A stretch of 64,000 bases of DNA. Origin: Myxococcota bacterium. Lineage in GTDB: Bacteria; Myxococcota_A; UBA796. Below are positions 8,257-17,027 of this stretch, in pieces. The notes beneath the pieces were generated by a model, which saw only the letters and a program-made list of their open reading frames with translations, was not told the origin of the DNA and did no database searches. Position 1 is the stretch's first letter; the number at the start of each line of letters is the position of its first letter. Where the stretch lies: NCBI GenBank assembly GCA_029251165.1, contig JAQXDW010000089.1, forward strand, positions 62,001-126,000. Direction: 5' to 3'. The position numbers and the translations under genes are program-made.

Positions 8257-9186
8257 ATGTTGGCCGCTACCCTCCTCATCGCCTCCGCTGCTGGGGGCAC
8301 CTTCGAGGTGACCCTGGACGCCGCCCGAGACAAGATCGTGGACGGCGATCTCGTCACGGCAGCCGGCTACATCCGCGCAGCCAAGAGCTTCGCGCCCACT
8401 GCCCCGGACATCCTAAAGCCCGATGAGCTGGGTCGAATCTGGCTGTACCGTGGGATGATGGCCTCGATGGTGGGGGAAGCCGAGGAGGAGGTGATGGACC
8501 TCTGGCGTCAGGCATTCGTCGTCAGCCCGGACATCCAGTGGGAAGAAGCGGTAATGGCGAGCGGGCCAGAGCGCGACCTGTTTGAGGCGCTGCGCCAGGA
8601 GGTTCAGGGGCGCCCCCGCGTCGACGTGCGCGTGCCTGAGATGAGCGGCGCAGCGGTCATCTATGTGGACGGTGGCAAGCGGATCGCGGGTGATGGCGTG
8701 AGAGAGGGGATGCACCTCGGACAGATCAGCTGTCCAGACGAGCAGGGAACCTTTGGCATCTGGACGGACTTCACTGACCGCAAGCTGGACTGGCTCGCGC
8801 TCTGTCCGGGCGGTGTGGACACCGCTGTGGTTGTTGAGGATGACGATGACGATGAATTTGGCGACTTTGGTCCCAGCTTTGGCGGCAGTGTCGCGGATGC
8901 AGAGCCGTTCGAGCCGCTGCCTCCGGCGGTTGCGGAGGCTCGTGTGGCTGCCTCGATGCCGCTCCTTCTGTCTGCGGGCGGTACGGCTCTCATCAGCGGT
9001 GGGCTCTACCTCGCGGCCCTCAGCAGCCGCGGTCAGTTCAATGAACTCACCAATCCCGAGCTGCAGACCGCTGCGGATGTCTCTGCGCTCCGCAAGCAGA
9101 CCAATACCCGGGTCTACCTCTCTGCTGGTGCTGGCGTCATCGCGGTAGGGCTCTACACGGTGGCTTTCCTCGATGTTGACTTTTAA
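8257..9186 (+). CDS. Exported or membrane protein of unknown function with two C-terminal hydrophobic segments
   Basis: 309 residues. The N-terminus MLAATLLIASAAGGTFE looks like a very short signal sequence with no basic residue. The region up to about residue 110 is helical and TPR-like (ARDKIVDGDLVTAAGYIRAAKSF). A central PEGA-like stretch (VDVRVPEMSGAAVIYVDG) is followed by an acidic run (EDDDDDEFGDFG). Two hydrophobic segments lie near the C-terminus (ASMPLLLSAGGTALISGGLY and VYLSAGAGVIAVGLYTVAF). The upstream AGGAGGCTAGGAGACCTCC region supplies a strong ribosome-binding site. Proteins of this layout occur in Myxococcota-type genomes; no function can be assigned. Confidence 0.72.
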   Translation: MLAATLLIASAAGGTFEVTLDAARDKIVDGDLVTAAGYIRAAKSFAPTAPDILKPDELGRIWLYRGMMASMVGEAEEEVMDLWRQAFVVSPDIQWEEAVMASGPERDLFEALRQEVQGRPRVDVRVPEMSGAAVIYVDGGKRIAGDGVREGMHLGQISCPDEQGTFGIWTDFTDRKLDWLALCPGGVDTAVVVEDDDDDEFGDFGPSFGGSVADAEPFEPLPPAVAEARVAASMPLLLSAGGTALISGGLYLAALSSRGQFNELTNPELQTAADVSALRKQTNTRVYLSAGAGVIAVGLYTVAFLDVDF

Positions 9187-9299
9187 CAGTAAACATCAGC
9201 CTGCCTGATAGTCGGAGAGAGGAGCCGGAGAGGCGTGCTCCAGACTTCTCCCTCACCGAGTCGAGGCAGATGGGATAGGGGCTGCGCGGATGGTGCCCC

Positions 9300-10292
9300 A
9301 TGGAATTCACCCTTGAGTTTGAACGACCCATCATTGAGCTGCGCAAGCGCATCGAGTCTCTCCGTGAGATCGAGCGCACCAGCGGGACGGATCTCTCCGC
9401 TGCAATTGTCCAGCTTCAGACCCAGGCGGAGAAGCTACAGACGCAGATATTCTCTGCCCTGACACCCTGGCAGCAGGCCCAGCTCTCTCGTCATCCGGCT
9501 CGGCCCTACACCCTGGACTACATCGCCGGGCTGTTCACCGACTGGACCGAGCTGCACGGCGATCGGGCGGGCCATGATGATCAGTCTATCGTCTGTGGGC
9601 TTGCCCGGTTCGGCGACACACCCATCGCGGTCATCGGCCATCAGAAGGGGCGCAACACCAAGGACAACCTCTTCCGCAACTTTGGAATGCCGCGTCCTGA
9701 GGGCTACCGAAAGGCACTGCGGATCATGGAGCTGGCCGACCGCTTTGGCCTGCCGGTCATCACCTTTATCGACACCCCCGGTGCCTACCCCGGCATCGAC
9801 GCAGAGGTTCGTGGGCAGGCGGAGGCGATTGCTCGGAACATTATGGAGATGGCCACCTACAAGGTCCCGGTCATCTGCTGCGTCATCGGTGAAGGCGGCA
9901 GCGGCGGCGCGCTCGCCATTGGTGTTGGCAACCGGGTCCTGATGCTGGAGAACGCCATCTACTCAGTCATCTCACCGGAGGGCTGCGCTGCGATCCTCTG
10001 GCGGGATCGCGCCGAAGGACCGGCAGCTGCCGCAGCCCTTCGAATCACCGCTGCGGACTGCATGCAGTTCGGCGTGGTCGATGAGCTCATCGAGGAGCCC
10101 CCCGGTGGTGCCCATCGGGATCCCGACGCCACCATCGCATCTGTCGGTGCGGTCCTCCGCCGTCACCTCGACGAGCTGAAGACCATGTCCGCAGCGCTGT
10201 TGCCTGAGGATCGCTACCAGCGCTTCCGGAAGCTCGGTGTGTTCGTCGAAGAGGCCTTGCAGACATCGGTCGCGGTGGTCGAGCGCCCGTGA
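9300..10292 (+). CDS. accA: Acetyl-CoA carboxylase carboxyltransferase subunit alpha
   Basis: 330 residues, close to the E. coli length of 319. AccA with AccD moves the carboxyl group from carboxybiotin to acetyl-CoA, the committing step of fatty acid synthesis. Seen: the N-terminal helical start MEFTLEFERPIIELRKRI, HPARPYTLDYI, HQKGRNTKDNLFRNFGMPRPEGYRKALR, FIDTPGAYPGIDAE, and EGGSGGALAIGVGNRVLMLE. The start ATG lies in CCCCATGGAA with no clear Shine-Dalgarno. The stop overlaps the aroA GTG start by 4 bp. accD and the biotin subunits are not in the window. Confidence 0.96.
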   Translation: MEFTLEFERPIIELRKRIESLREIERTSGTDLSAAIVQLQTQAEKLQTQIFSALTPWQQAQLSRHPARPYTLDYIAGLFTDWTELHGDRAGHDDQSIVCGLARFGDTPIAVIGHQKGRNTKDNLFRNFGMPRPEGYRKALRIMELADRFGLPVITFIDTPGAYPGIDAEVRGQAEAIARNIMEMATYKVPVICCVIGEGGSGGALAIGVGNRVLMLENAIYSVISPEGCAAILWRDRAEGPAAAAALRITAADCMQFGVVDELIEEPPGGAHRDPDATIASVGAVLRRHLDELKTMSAALLPEDRYQRFRKLGVFVEEALQTSVAVVERP

Positions 10293-11557
10293 ACCTGCTG
10301 GCATCGGGCCCCCTCTGTGGCACGGTCGCGATCCCAGGAGACAAGTCGCTGTCTCACCGTGCGCTGATGCTCAACGGCTTTGCCTCTGGCCGTGCACGAA
10401 TTCGTGGACTGCTGGCCTCTGAAGACGTCGCCGCGACTGCCCGCTGCATGACCGCCCTTGGGGTCGGCATCACCAAGGAAGACGACGGTGTCATCGTCGA
10501 GGGGCGGGGCGGAGCACTCCTGGAGCCCCCCGATGTTCTCGACTGCGGCAATTCGGGCACCACCATCCGGCTGCTGACGGGCCTGCTCTCCGGCCAAGAC
10601 CTGCTCGCGGTCCTCACAGGAGACCCCTCCCTCCGCCGACGTCCGATGGCCCGCATCTCTCGGCCGCTGAGAGAGATGGGGGCCCGAATCGATGGGCGAG
10701 AGGAGGGCGGACGTGCTCCGCTCACCATCCGTGGCGGCGCGCTGGTCAACCGCACTTTCCGCCCTGAGCATGCCAGCGCCCAGGTCAAGACCGCGCTCCT
10801 GCTCGCAGGGCTTCAGGGCGCTGGCACCCAGACGATCATCGAGCCCGGTCAGTCTCGCGATCACACCGAGCGCATGCTTGCTGCAATGGGCGTGGTCCTC
10901 CGCCGCGAAGGCCTCGCGGTCTCTCTCGACGGCGGGCAGCGACTGTCCGCTTGCGATGTGGATGTCCCTGGAGACATCTCCTCTGCGGCGTTCTTCCTGG
11001 TCGCAGCCTCTATCTTGCCCGGCTCTGAGCTTCGGCTGACCGGCGTGGGCCTCAACCCGACCCGCTCTGGGATCCTCGATGTCCTCTGGCGCATGGGCGC
11101 GGACATCACCATCGAGGAGGCGCGCGAGGTGTGCGGCGAGCCTGTCGGCGATCTCATCGTCCGCAGCGCTGCGCTTTGCGGCACCATCATCGGCGGTGCG
11201 GAGATCCCCCGGCTCATCGACGAGCTTCCCATCCTCGCGGTCGCTGCAGCCGCCGCTTCTGGTCAGACCACGGTCTCTGATGCCGCTGAGCTTCGGGTCA
11301 AGGAGTCTGATCGCATTGCCACCACCGTCGCGATGCTCGCCAGCTTCGGTGCCGCCATCTTTCCCAAGCCCGATGGCTTTGTGATCGACGGCGGCGTCGC
11401 GCTTCAGCCAGGCACCGTTCATCCCCGTGGCGATCACCGCATCGCGATGGCGGGTGCGGTTGCGGGACTGCTCGTCGGCTGTGAGCTGGCTGATCCGGGC
11501 TGCATGGCGGTCTCGTTTCCCGGCTTCCTCTCCACCCTCTCTGCGCTCCAGGGGTGA
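10289..11557 (+). CDS. aroA: 3-phosphoshikimate 1-carboxyvinyltransferase (EPSP synthase)
   Basis: 422 residues, GTG start overlapping accA. AroA joins shikimate-3-phosphate and phosphoenolpyruvate in aromatic amino acid synthesis. Motifs in order: IPGDKSLSHRALML (shikimate phosphate site), GNSGTTIRLLTGLL, RRRPMARISRPLREMGA, KTALLLAGLQG, DISSAAFFLVAA, DELPILAVAAA, and ELRVKESDRI near the C-terminus. All family landmarks are present. The stop overlaps the cmk GTG start by 4 bp, the same GTGA junction as at the accA end, so the three genes look translationally coupled. Confidence 0.96.
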   Translation: MNLLASGPLCGTVAIPGDKSLSHRALMLNGFASGRARIRGLLASEDVAATARCMTALGVGITKEDDGVIVEGRGGALLEPPDVLDCGNSGTTIRLLTGLLSGQDLLAVLTGDPSLRRRPMARISRPLREMGARIDGREEGGRAPLTIRGGALVNRTFRPEHASAQVKTALLLAGLQGAGTQTIIEPGQSRDHTERMLAAMGVVLRREGLAVSLDGGQRLSACDVDVPGDISSAAFFLVAASILPGSELRLTGVGLNPTRSGILDVLWRMGADITIEEAREVCGEPVGDLIVRSAALCGTIIGGAEIPRLIDELPILAVAAAAASGQTTVSDAAELRVKESDRIATTVAMLASFGAAIFPKPDGFVIDGGVALQPGTVHPRGDHRIAMAGAVAGLLVGCELADPGCMAVSFPGFLSTLSALQG

Positions 11558-12228
11558 ACGATATGCCTGTCCGCATCGCTATCGATGGTCCTGCATCCTC
11601 CGGCAAGGGCACGGTCGCCCGCCTCACCGCCCGGCGCCTGGGCTATGCCTACGTCGACACGGGCGCGATGTATCGAGCGGTCGCGCTCTTCGCGCAGCGT
11701 CGAGGGGTCTCGACCAGTGACAGTGAGGCCCTCGGTGTGCTGACTGCGGGGCTCTCCTTTGGGTTTGCCTGGAACGGCTCACGGCTGACGGTGTACGTCA
11801 ATGAAGAGAACATCTCTGAGCTGATCCGCGACGAGGCGGTGGGGCAGGGTGCCAGCCAGGTCTCGATTCACCCTCCCGTCCGAGCCGCGCTCTTGGAGCA
11901 GCAGCGCGACCTCGCCTCGGCGGGCGGGGTGGTCATGGAGGGGCGGGACATCGGCACTGTCGTGCTCCCCGATGCAGAGCTGAAGATCTTCCTCGATGCC
12001 TCCCTCGATGTCCGCGCCGCCCGAAGGACTGCCGAGATGACCCGTCGCGGGCTCACGGCCTCTCTCCCGCAGATCCGAGAAGAGATCCGAATCCGCGACG
12101 TTCGTGATCGCACTCGCCCGGTGGCTCCGCTCACGCAGGCTCCTGGAGCGATCTATGTCGACACCTCCAGCATGACTGCCGCAGAGGCGGCGGAGCACAT
12201 CGCGCAGCTCGCCGAGGCGCTGGCCTGA
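11554..12228 (+). CDS. cmk: Cytidylate kinase
   Basis: 224 residues, GTG start overlapping aroA (ATG 11563 is an alternative). Cmk phosphorylates CMP and dCMP. P-loop IDGPASSGKGTVARLTARRL, then YVDTGAMYRAVAL, MEGRDIGTVVLPDAELKIFLDASLDVRA and RTRPVAPL, all typical. It stands before rpsA, the conserved cmk-rpsA order of many proteobacteria. A gap of 244 bases without a gene separates it from rpsA. Confidence 0.95.
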   Translation: MNDMPVRIAIDGPASSGKGTVARLTARRLGYAYVDTGAMYRAVALFAQRRGVSTSDSEALGVLTAGLSFGFAWNGSRLTVYVNEENISELIRDEAVGQGASQVSIHPPVRAALLEQQRDLASAGGVVMEGRDIGTVVLPDAELKIFLDASLDVRAARRTAEMTRRGLTASLPQIREEIRIRDVRDRTRPVAPLTQAPGAIYVDTSSMTAAEAAEHIAQLAEALA

Positions 12229-12472
12229 CGGTTTCTGCGTGCCACCTGTCGGGAATTACTCGGGAACCGCTTCCTCCACTGCGATTGACAGTCGATCCGC
12301 CTTGGGATACTTCGCGAGGCGAGCAGACCGCATTCTGCTCGAGTGTCCGCGAGGAGAACGCGGCGCCCAGCCTCGGTGGAATGATCCATCGGCAACGGCT
12401 GCATTCCCTTCTCATCCATTCCAACAGCGATCGCGGGCCAACGTCTGCGTTCGAGTGAGCACTACCAACTTT
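12229..12472 (+). other. Gap between cmk and rpsA, probable rpsA leader
   Basis: The 244 bases are open in one frame but show no coding similarity. A GATTGAC-AGTCGATC imperfect inverted repeat lies around 12284-12298. S1 mRNA leaders are commonly structured and autoregulated, so this could be the rpsA leader, but no defined fold was recognised. Confidence 0.3.
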
Positions 12473-14185
12473 ATGTCTACAGACTTCAACCTCGACACCA
12501 ACCCCAGCGACATCTCTCAGGAGGACTTCGCGTCCTTCTTTGATGATTACCTCAACCAGCGCAGCATCCGTGAGCAGTCCGTCGTCAAGGGACAAGTCAT
12601 CGGAATCGAAGGCGACTGGGTGACGGTTGATGTCGGGTACAAGGCCGAGGGCATCATCTCGAAGAACCAGTTCCTCAACGAAGAGGGTGAGCTGACCATC
12701 GAGGTCGGCGATACCGTCGACGTGTACCTCGACACGATGCACGAGGACGAAGGCCAGCTGATTCTCTCCAAGGAGAAGGCTGACCAGATGAAGGCCTGGG
12801 AAGAGATCTCCAAGGCCTACGAGAACAACCAGATCGTCACCGGTCAGATCACCCAGCGCGTCAAGGGTGGCCTCTCCGTCGACATTGGTGTCAAGGCATT
12901 CCTCCCCGGCTCCCAGGTCGACCTCCGCCCGGTCAAGAACCTCGAGAAGCTGCTCGGCGAGGACATGGACTTCCGGATCATCAAGTTCAACCGTCGCCGG
13001 GGCAACATCGTCCTCAGCCGTCGTGTTCTGCTTGAGGAAGAGCGTCAGGTCAAGCGGACCGAGACCCTCAAGAGCCTCGAGGTCGGCGCCATCGTCGACG
13101 GTGTCGTCAAGAACATCACCGACTACGGTGCGTTCATCGACCTCGGCGGCATCGACGGACTCCTCCACATCACCGACATGACCTACGGGCGGATCACCCA
13201 TCCCTCCGAGATGGTCAAGGTCGGCCAGGTGCTCGAGGTCAAGATCCTCAAGTACGATGCGGAGTCCCAGCGTGTCAGCCTCGGCTACAAGCAGATCCGC
13301 CCCGATCCATGGGAAGAGGTCGAGTTCAAGTACCCCGTCGGCGCTATCGTGCGCGGTAAGGTCGTCTCGATGCCCGACTACGGTGCCTTCATCGAGCTCG
13401 AGGATGGCATCGAGGGTCTTGTCCACATCTCCGAGATGACCTGGAACAAGCGCATCAAGCACCCCTCCAAGCTCGTCGAAGTTGGCGACGTGGTCGAGGC
13501 CAAGGTGCTCGGTGTCGACGTCGAGGGCCAGCGGATCTCTCTGGGCATGCGTCAGCTCGAGAGCAACCCCTGGGACCTCGTCGAGGAGTCCTACCCGATC
13601 GGCTCAATCGTCTCGGGCAAGGTCCGGAACATCACCGACTTCGGCATCTTCGTCGGCGTGGAAGAGGGCATCGACGGCCTCGTCCACATCTCCGACCTCT
13701 CCTGGAGCCAGCGCATCCGCCACCCCTCTGAGGTCTACAAGAAGGGTGACGAGGTCGAGGCTCGCGTGCTGAACATCGACCGCGACGGCGAGCGCTTCTC
13801 CCTCGGGATCAAGCAGCTCTCCGACGACCCGTGGCTCTCGGTTCACAGCCGCTACTTCCTCGGTCAGCTCGTCAAGGGCCGCATCGTCAGCCACACCGAC
13901 TTCGGTATCTTCGTTGAGATCGAAGACGGCGTCGAGGGTCTGGTCCACATGTCTGAGCTTCTTCACGAGGAGGAGTGGGAGGCCCACTACCAGCTCGGTG
14001 TCGAGATCAGCGTCGAGATCCGTCGCATCGACCCCCACGACCGCAAGATCTCCCTCTCGGAGAAGGACGCTGTTCAGCGCGGCGACAACCAGACCTCGGT
14101 TGAGGAGTACATGGCCCGTCAGGGTGAGTCCTCCTCTCGCCTGGGCGATGTCCTCGGTGACCTCTCCAAGAAGCTCGGCAGCTGA
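12473..14185 (+). CDS. rpsA: 30S ribosomal protein S1, six S1 domains
   Basis: 570 residues from ATG 12473 (MSTDFNLDTNPS); GTG 12455 in frame is an alternative. S1 brings mRNA to the 30S subunit. Six S1 repeats can be counted, starting with VVKGQVIGIEGDWVTVDVG, IVTGQITQRVKGGLSVDIG, IVDGVVKNITDYGAFIDLG, IVRGKVVSMPDYGAFIEL, IVSGKVRNITDFGIFVGV and LVKGRIVSHTDFGIFVEI, which is the full proteobacterial number. Codon use is strongly biased to C-ending codons (GTC, CTC, ATC) compared with neighbours, as expected for high expression. No clear Shine-Dalgarno precedes the start, as in other rpsA genes. A strong terminator follows. Confidence 0.96.
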   Translation: MSTDFNLDTNPSDISQEDFASFFDDYLNQRSIREQSVVKGQVIGIEGDWVTVDVGYKAEGIISKNQFLNEEGELTIEVGDTVDVYLDTMHEDEGQLILSKEKADQMKAWEEISKAYENNQIVTGQITQRVKGGLSVDIGVKAFLPGSQVDLRPVKNLEKLLGEDMDFRIIKFNRRRGNIVLSRRVLLEEERQVKRTETLKSLEVGAIVDGVVKNITDYGAFIDLGGIDGLLHITDMTYGRITHPSEMVKVGQVLEVKILKYDAESQRVSLGYKQIRPDPWEEVEFKYPVGAIVRGKVVSMPDYGAFIELEDGIEGLVHISEMTWNKRIKHPSKLVEVGDVVEAKVLGVDVEGQRISLGMRQLESNPWDLVEESYPIGSIVSGKVRNITDFGIFVGVEEGIDGLVHISDLSWSQRIRHPSEVYKKGDEVEARVLNIDRDGERFSLGIKQLSDDPWLSVHSRYFLGQLVKGRIVSHTDFGIFVEIEDGVEGLVHMSELLHEEEWEAHYQLGVEISVEIRRIDPHDRKISLSEKDAVQRGDNQTSVEEYMARQGESSSRLGDVLGDLSKKLGS

Positions 14186-14207
14186 TCGTCTCTTGACGTG
14201 ACCTGCT

Positions 14208-14221
14208 GACTCCATGGAGTC
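14208..14221. repeat. 14-bp perfect palindrome just before the rpsA terminator
   Basis: GACTCCATGGAGTC reads the same on both strands and lies between the rpsA stop and the terminator hairpin. It could add a second small hairpin to the mRNA 3' end or bind a dimeric protein. Role unknown. Confidence 0.4.
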
Positions 14222-14223
14222 TC

Positions 14224-14252
14224 AGCCCCCGCCATCCGGCGGGGGCTTTTTT
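14224..14252 (+). terminator. Rho-independent terminator of rpsA
   Basis: A 10-bp perfect stem (AGCCCCCGCC / GGCGGGGGCT) with loop ATCC is followed directly by six T residues. It lies 38 bp after the rpsA stop. This is the clearest intrinsic terminator in the window. Confidence 0.93.
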
Positions 14253-14591
14253 CTGTCTTGCTCCAGGCGGTCTCAAGCTCAGTGCTCGCGGGCGGCGTGT
14301 GCCGCTGTGTCTGAGCGATGAGCCTCTCCACACGCCCCATGGGATTCCACCAAAGGTGAGCGGCGATGTGGCTGGTCTGTTCACCTCAGGCTTCGCTGAG
14401 ATGAAGAGATGGGGATGCCGGCTGCGGCGACATGAGGCCAGCGTTGACGAGACTCGTGCGGGCTCTGGAGGGGCGTGCAGGTCGCTCCATTCCGGCTCCG
14501 TTGTTGCTTTGTCAGAGCGGGTCAGTCCCCCAGCACACTGAGCCATCTGGTATTAAAGGGATAGCCAACACCGGTTGCTTGGGAGCCCATC
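14253..14591. other. 339-base gap without a recognisable gene
   Basis: Open frames here (longest about 80 codons at 14299-14541) have shadow-like composition and no start signal. The last 50 bases contain TATTAAAGGGATA, a possible -10 region for the LapA-like gene, but no -35 element was recognised. Confidence 0.4.
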
Positions 14592-14903
14592 TTGAAGGCC
14601 AGCCAGATCGTCATGCTTGTTGTCGTGCTCATCGTTGTGTTCATCGGTGTGCTGTTTACGCTCCAGAACGGCGGACGAGTGACCGACCTCTCGCTGTCGT
14701 TTGGATTCTCAGGAGCCGCATTTCAGCTCGCCAACCCACTGCCGGTGCCGCTGCTGATGTGGAGCGCGTTCGGCGTCGGGCTGTCGCTTGGTGGCGGCTG
14801 GGGACTGTTTCAGCGGTTCACTTCTGGACAGCAGCTCCGCGAGATGCAGCGCAAGCTCGCCCGTGCCAGTGCAACGGGCAGCAACGATCCCTGGAAGTCC
14901 TGA
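14592..14903 (+). CDS. Small LapA-domain (DUF1049-like) inner-membrane protein
   Basis: 103 residues from TTG 14592 with GGGAG 6 bases upstream. Two hydrophobic segments (IVMLVVVLIVVFIGVLFTLQN and PVPLLMWSAFGVGLSLGGGW) flank a short loop, and a basic amphipathic tail (QQLREMQRKLARAS) follows. This is the LapA (YciS) layout; in E. coli LapA works with LapB in controlling lipopolysaccharide synthesis. Assignment rests on layout and the FTLQNG turn. LapB is not next to it, so the function is only suggested. Confidence 0.72.
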   Translation: MKASQIVMLVVVLIVVFIGVLFTLQNGGRVTDLSLSFGFSGAAFQLANPLPVPLLMWSAFGVGLSLGGGWGLFQRFTSGQQLREMQRKLARASATGSNDPWKS

Positions 14904-14958
14904 CCTCCGGAGTCGCATGCGGCTGGTTCGACCGACCGGTCCGGCATAGATCCCGGTG

Positions 14959-15837
14959 ATGTCTGTGCTTCTGGTCATTCTCTCTGCCTGCACCAACACT
15001 CCGAGCACGTCCCCGCCTCAGAGCACGCCCGCGACCCAAGAGGGTCCGATCCGTGTTCAGATGGGTGAGGGCGGTCCGGTGCCCAATCCGATTGCTTCTG
15101 AGGAGCTGCTGGCGGTCTACCCTGACCTCTCCCTGCTCGCAGAGATGCCACAGGCCGCAGTTGTCGGAGTGCTCAACCTTGTCTCTGCGCCCTGTGCACC
15201 GTGCGATGACTCGCTGGCGGTCTGTGCGCTGGCTCCGCCCGAGGGCTGTGAGAACGTCCCGCACTTGGTCGCGCGTGCTGTAGAAGTGGCCGCTCAGGGC
15301 GGGGATCCAGACGTCATCCGGGATGCCGTCACCTACAACGATGACTGGGTCTCCGATGACACTCGCGCTCGGACGGGATCCGTCGATGTCGAGGTCTGGA
15401 TTGACCCTTCCTCGCCGGCGACCTCAGAGACGCTGGCGCGCATGAGTGCGATCACCACAGCTCTCGATGAGATCCCGGTTCAGTTCCACCTCCGGGTGCT
15501 CTGGGATGCTGAAGAAGATGATGAGTGGCCGGCCGCTCTCGCCCTCTTGGCGGCGGAGGAGCAGTCTTCGGGGAGGGCCTTTCTCAAGGAACCGGCGGGG
15601 GCCATCCCGGACTCCGTGCGCTTCGAGGCCCGCAAGAACGAGGAGACGCTTGGAGACAGCCTGCGTGCCGAGCAGGCGATTGCCCGGGCAAAAGGTGTCC
15701 GGTCAACGCCCACGTGGTTTGTGGAGGGTTACCGTCTTCGAGGGCTCCAGGGGGAGCAGAACATCTCTCACTTCATCACGCTTTCCTGGATGGATCTGAA
15801 AGTGGCATCTTCCGCACAGGAGCCTGAAACGCCATGA
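14959..15837 (+). CDS. Thioredoxin-fold lipoprotein with an N-terminal CxxC motif
   Basis: 292 residues from ATG 14959 (a GTG directly before it is the other option). MSVLLVILSAC is a very short lipoprotein signal with Cys11 as lipid site. A Ser/Thr/Pro linker leads to a region with SAPCAPCDDSLAVCALAPP, a CxxC pair plus two further cysteines. The C-terminal half (VDVEVWIDPSSPATSETL ... GVRSTPTWFVEGYRLRG) has the strand-helix pattern and cis-Pro (TPTWFV) of DsbA/thioredoxin folds, but its active-site position reads DPSSP without cysteines. Probably a periplasmic redox or scaffold protein. The stop overlaps rsmB by 4 bp. Confidence 0.7.
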   Translation: MSVLLVILSACTNTPSTSPPQSTPATQEGPIRVQMGEGGPVPNPIASEELLAVYPDLSLLAEMPQAAVVGVLNLVSAPCAPCDDSLAVCALAPPEGCENVPHLVARAVEVAAQGGDPDVIRDAVTYNDDWVSDDTRARTGSVDVEVWIDPSSPATSETLARMSAITTALDEIPVQFHLRVLWDAEEDDEWPAALALLAAEEQSSGRAFLKEPAGAIPDSVRFEARKNEETLGDSLRAEQAIARAKGVRSTPTWFVEGYRLRGLQGEQNISHFITLSWMDLKVASSAQEPETP

Positions 15838-17015
15838 GTCGCCTCAACCCCGGACGGCTGGCTGCTGGCCGCGCCCTCATCGCTGTCGAGCGTGGTGGTC
15901 ACGCCGAGGATCTTCTCGCGGACCTCGCTCCCGCACAGACCAACGACCGCGCGCTCGCTTGGCACATTACCCTCGGAGTCCTGCGCCGACAGGGGGCGCT
16001 GGATGCCGCGCTCAAGCCGTTTCTTTCCCGCCCGATGCACCGCCTCGACCCAGCCCCTCGGATTGCCCTCCGCGTTGGGCTCTTCGAGGCCATGCTCTCT
16101 CGAACGCCGCTCCGCGCTGCGGTCGATCAAGCTGTCGAGCTCACGCGCCGACTTGGCGGCGGTCGCGCCTCAGGGCTGGTCAACGCGGTGCTCCGCAAGG
16201 CCGGCAAGGGCAGCCTGTCGGATGATGTGATGCTCGATGTGCCGCCGTGGCTAGCGGCAGAGTGGGCGGAGTGGGGCGACTGGGTTGGACGCACCCGACT
16301 GCCGGCGCGGCTGTGTGTGGTCACGACCGACGGTGCGCCCCCAGAGGACCTCACTACAGCGCCTGCTGCCGCCGCGGGTCAGGTCGTTCCTGGAGCATTC
16401 TGGGTCACGGAGGCCAGCGGAGCCGTCGAGCAGTGGCCAGGCTTTGACGACGGCGGGTGGTGGGTGATGGATCCCGCAGCCGCAGCCGTCGCAGATCTGG
16501 TGACCGGCGAGCGCATCCTCGATGCCTGTGCAGCACCCGGCGGGAAGAGCTTCCGGCTCGCCGCGAAGGGAGCTGAGGTGCTCTCTGTCGATCTGGTTGC
16601 TGAGCGGATCTCACGCATCGAGGAGGGCGCTGCACGCCTGAAGCTTCCCGTGAAGACGCGCCAGCACGACTGGCTGACAGGACCGATGGGTGGCCTCGGC
16701 ACCTTCGACTCTGTGCTGGTCGATGCCCCCTGCACCGGACTCGGCGTGATTCGGCGACACCCGGAGATTCGATGGCGTCGTCTTCAGAGCGATCCGGATG
16801 CGATGGCGTTTCGGCAGCGCCAGATCTTGAAGGCCGCTGCTGAGCACGTCGCTGAAGATGGCCAGCTCATCTACGCGGTCTGCTCCCCGATGTCTGCCGA
16901 GGGGGAGTCTGTTGCCGACAGCCTCGACGGCTTCACCATCACTGGTGGCTGGGACAGTCGCCCGCCCTCTGGCGACGAAGATGCCTTCCAGGCGTTTGTC
17001 TTGACCCGGTCCTGA
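15834..17015 (+). CDS. rsmB: 16S rRNA (cytosine-967-C5)-methyltransferase RsmB-like
   Basis: 393 residues, ATGA overlap with the lipoprotein gene. An N-terminal NusB-like helical domain (LGVLRRQGALDAALKPFLSR ... RTPLRAAVDQAVELTRR ... GLVNAVLRKAG) precedes a Rossmann methyltransferase: LDACAAPGGKSFRLA (SAM site), VDAPCTGLGVIRRHPEIRW (Cys of motif IV) and YAVCSPMSAEGE, which holds the catalytic motif VI cysteine, usually in YxTCS. It transfers methyl groups from SAM to C967 of 16S rRNA in E. coli. The first residues of motif VI deviate (AVCSP rather than TCSI), but both cysteines remain. Slightly shorter than E. coli RsmB (429). Confidence 0.9.
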   Translation: MSRLNPGRLAAGRALIAVERGGHAEDLLADLAPAQTNDRALAWHITLGVLRRQGALDAALKPFLSRPMHRLDPAPRIALRVGLFEAMLSRTPLRAAVDQAVELTRRLGGGRASGLVNAVLRKAGKGSLSDDVMLDVPPWLAAEWAEWGDWVGRTRLPARLCVVTTDGAPPEDLTTAPAAAAGQVVPGAFWVTEASGAVEQWPGFDDGGWWVMDPAAAAVADLVTGERILDACAAPGGKSFRLAAKGAEVLSVDLVAERISRIEEGAARLKLPVKTRQHDWLTGPMGGLGTFDSVLVDAPCTGLGVIRRHPEIRWRRLQSDPDAMAFRQRQILKAAAEHVAEDGQLIYAVCSPMSAEGESVADSLDGFTITGGWDSRPPSGDEDAFQAFVLTRS

Positions 17016-17027
17016 GGACAGCACGAG

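Noticed and set aside
14299-14541. Small 80-codon gene in the gap after rpsA
   Set aside because: No ribosome site, no hydrophobic or domain pattern, and composition typical of a chance frame.
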